This document shows positions 63,738 through 64,000 of a DNA stretch of 64,000 nucleotides, in pieces (the first letter of the stretch is position 1; every line of letters begins with the position of its first letter). Location of the stretch: positions 271,693,574 to 271,757,573 of the forward strand of contig OY986435.1 in assembly GCA_963920525.1 (NCBI GenBank). Direction: 5' to 3'. The position numbers and the translations under genes are program-made. This DNA comes from Dichetophora obliterata. Taxonomy: Eukaryota > Arthropoda > Insecta > Diptera > Sciomyzidae. The notes under the pieces were generated by a model. It saw only the letters and a list, made by a program, of their open reading frames with translations, did no database searches and was not told the origin of the DNA.

Positions 63738-64000
63738 CTAAATAAAATAACAATATTGTTTTCAAAAATATTTGTGGTTTGTGAGGTGATTAGCAATTCA
63801 TTTTAACACAGTATGATTTTTAAAAAATTTAGGTACTTATTTCTAATATCATATAATAAAAAGGACTTCAGAATAAAAAATAAACAAAATAAAATATAAA
63901 TATAGTTTTCAAAGATACTTGTGCTTTGTGAAGTGATAAACAATTAATTTAATACAATATGGTTTTTCAAAAATTTAGGTTTTTATTTCTAATATAAAAT
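63738..64000 (+). repeat. Two tandem units, about 140 bp, cut by window end
   Basis: The block with GTTTTCAAAAATATTTGTGG, GTGATTAGCAATTCATTTTA and TTTAGGTACTTATTTCTAATA (63758-63850) recurs as GTTTTCAAAGATACTTGTGC, GTGATAAACAATTAATTTAA and TTTAGGTTTTTATTTCTAATA (63906-63997). The array probably continues beyond the window. Confidence 0.8.

Noticed and set aside
1..64000. CRISPR array, rRNA genes, LTR retrotransposons
   Set aside because: No evenly spaced identical repeats with unique spacers, no rRNA-like sequence, and no long direct terminal repeats with gag-pol motifs were seen.

Overview
The window looks like a block of repeat-rich, AT-rich nuclear DNA from an insect, most likely a fly (Diptera). 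The evidence is the mix of mobile elements: Tc1/mariner-like, hAT-like, PIF/Harbinger-like and CMC-like DNA transposons, CR1/Jockey-type and RTE-type LINEs, an RNase-H-bearing LINE and tRNA-derived SINEs. I see no convincing single-copy host gene, no rRNA gene, no CRISPR array and no bacterial operon. Species and chromosome cannot be read from the sequence.

Layout. 0-2.5 kb: 3' part of a mariner-family element, a tRNA-like repeat head and a hAT-type transposase relic (minus strand) with a hAT-like terminus. 2.5-14.6 kb: mostly AT-rich non-coding DNA with small fold-back elements, a decayed RNase-H LINE (7.9-9.2 kb), an island packed with TACGAAT/ATTCGTA and two CTCF-like motifs. 14.6-18.5 kb: a decayed Tc1-like element with doubled terminal repeats and a nearly intact mariner-family element with perfect inverted repeats. 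19.3-32.2 kb: two long copies of one SINE family and a diverged third, a second copy of a 260-bp MITE, an RTE fragment, Tc1 debris and long gene-free stretches. 33.4-37 kb: a nest of inverted-repeat elements, the largest a 2.2-kb fold-back element with 8-bp target duplications. 37-43.9 kb: a 1.2-kb fold-back element and a 2.67-kb DNA transposon with roughly 260-290-bp inverted repeats, CACTG ends and a TAA duplication, carrying a broken gene of a common but uncharacterised arthropod protein family. 43.9-54.5 kb: an RTE LINE pseudogene, an ACTAGT-rich island, MITEs and a Tc1-like element. 54.5-62.1 kb: a CR1/Jockey-like LINE with a 677-aa RT frame, then a Tc3-like transposon split by a LINE with an intact EN-RT frame (962 aa from its first ATG). 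62-64 kb: AT-rich DNA and tandem repeats.

How it fits together: nearly every recognisable open frame belongs to a mobile element, and most are broken. The youngest-looking events are the LINE at 58.0-61.5 kb (intact frame, 31-bp A tail, 4-bp duplication that restores the host frame), the mariner at 17.2-18.5 kb (one internal stop) and the SINE at 19.3 kb (12-bp duplication). The observation I rate highest is the 40.2-42.9 kb element: its termini and a D, D, C(2)C, H(4)H, E residue pattern suggest that an uncharacterised protein family is a CMC/Transib-type transposase. All family assignments come from reading motifs; no database was searched.
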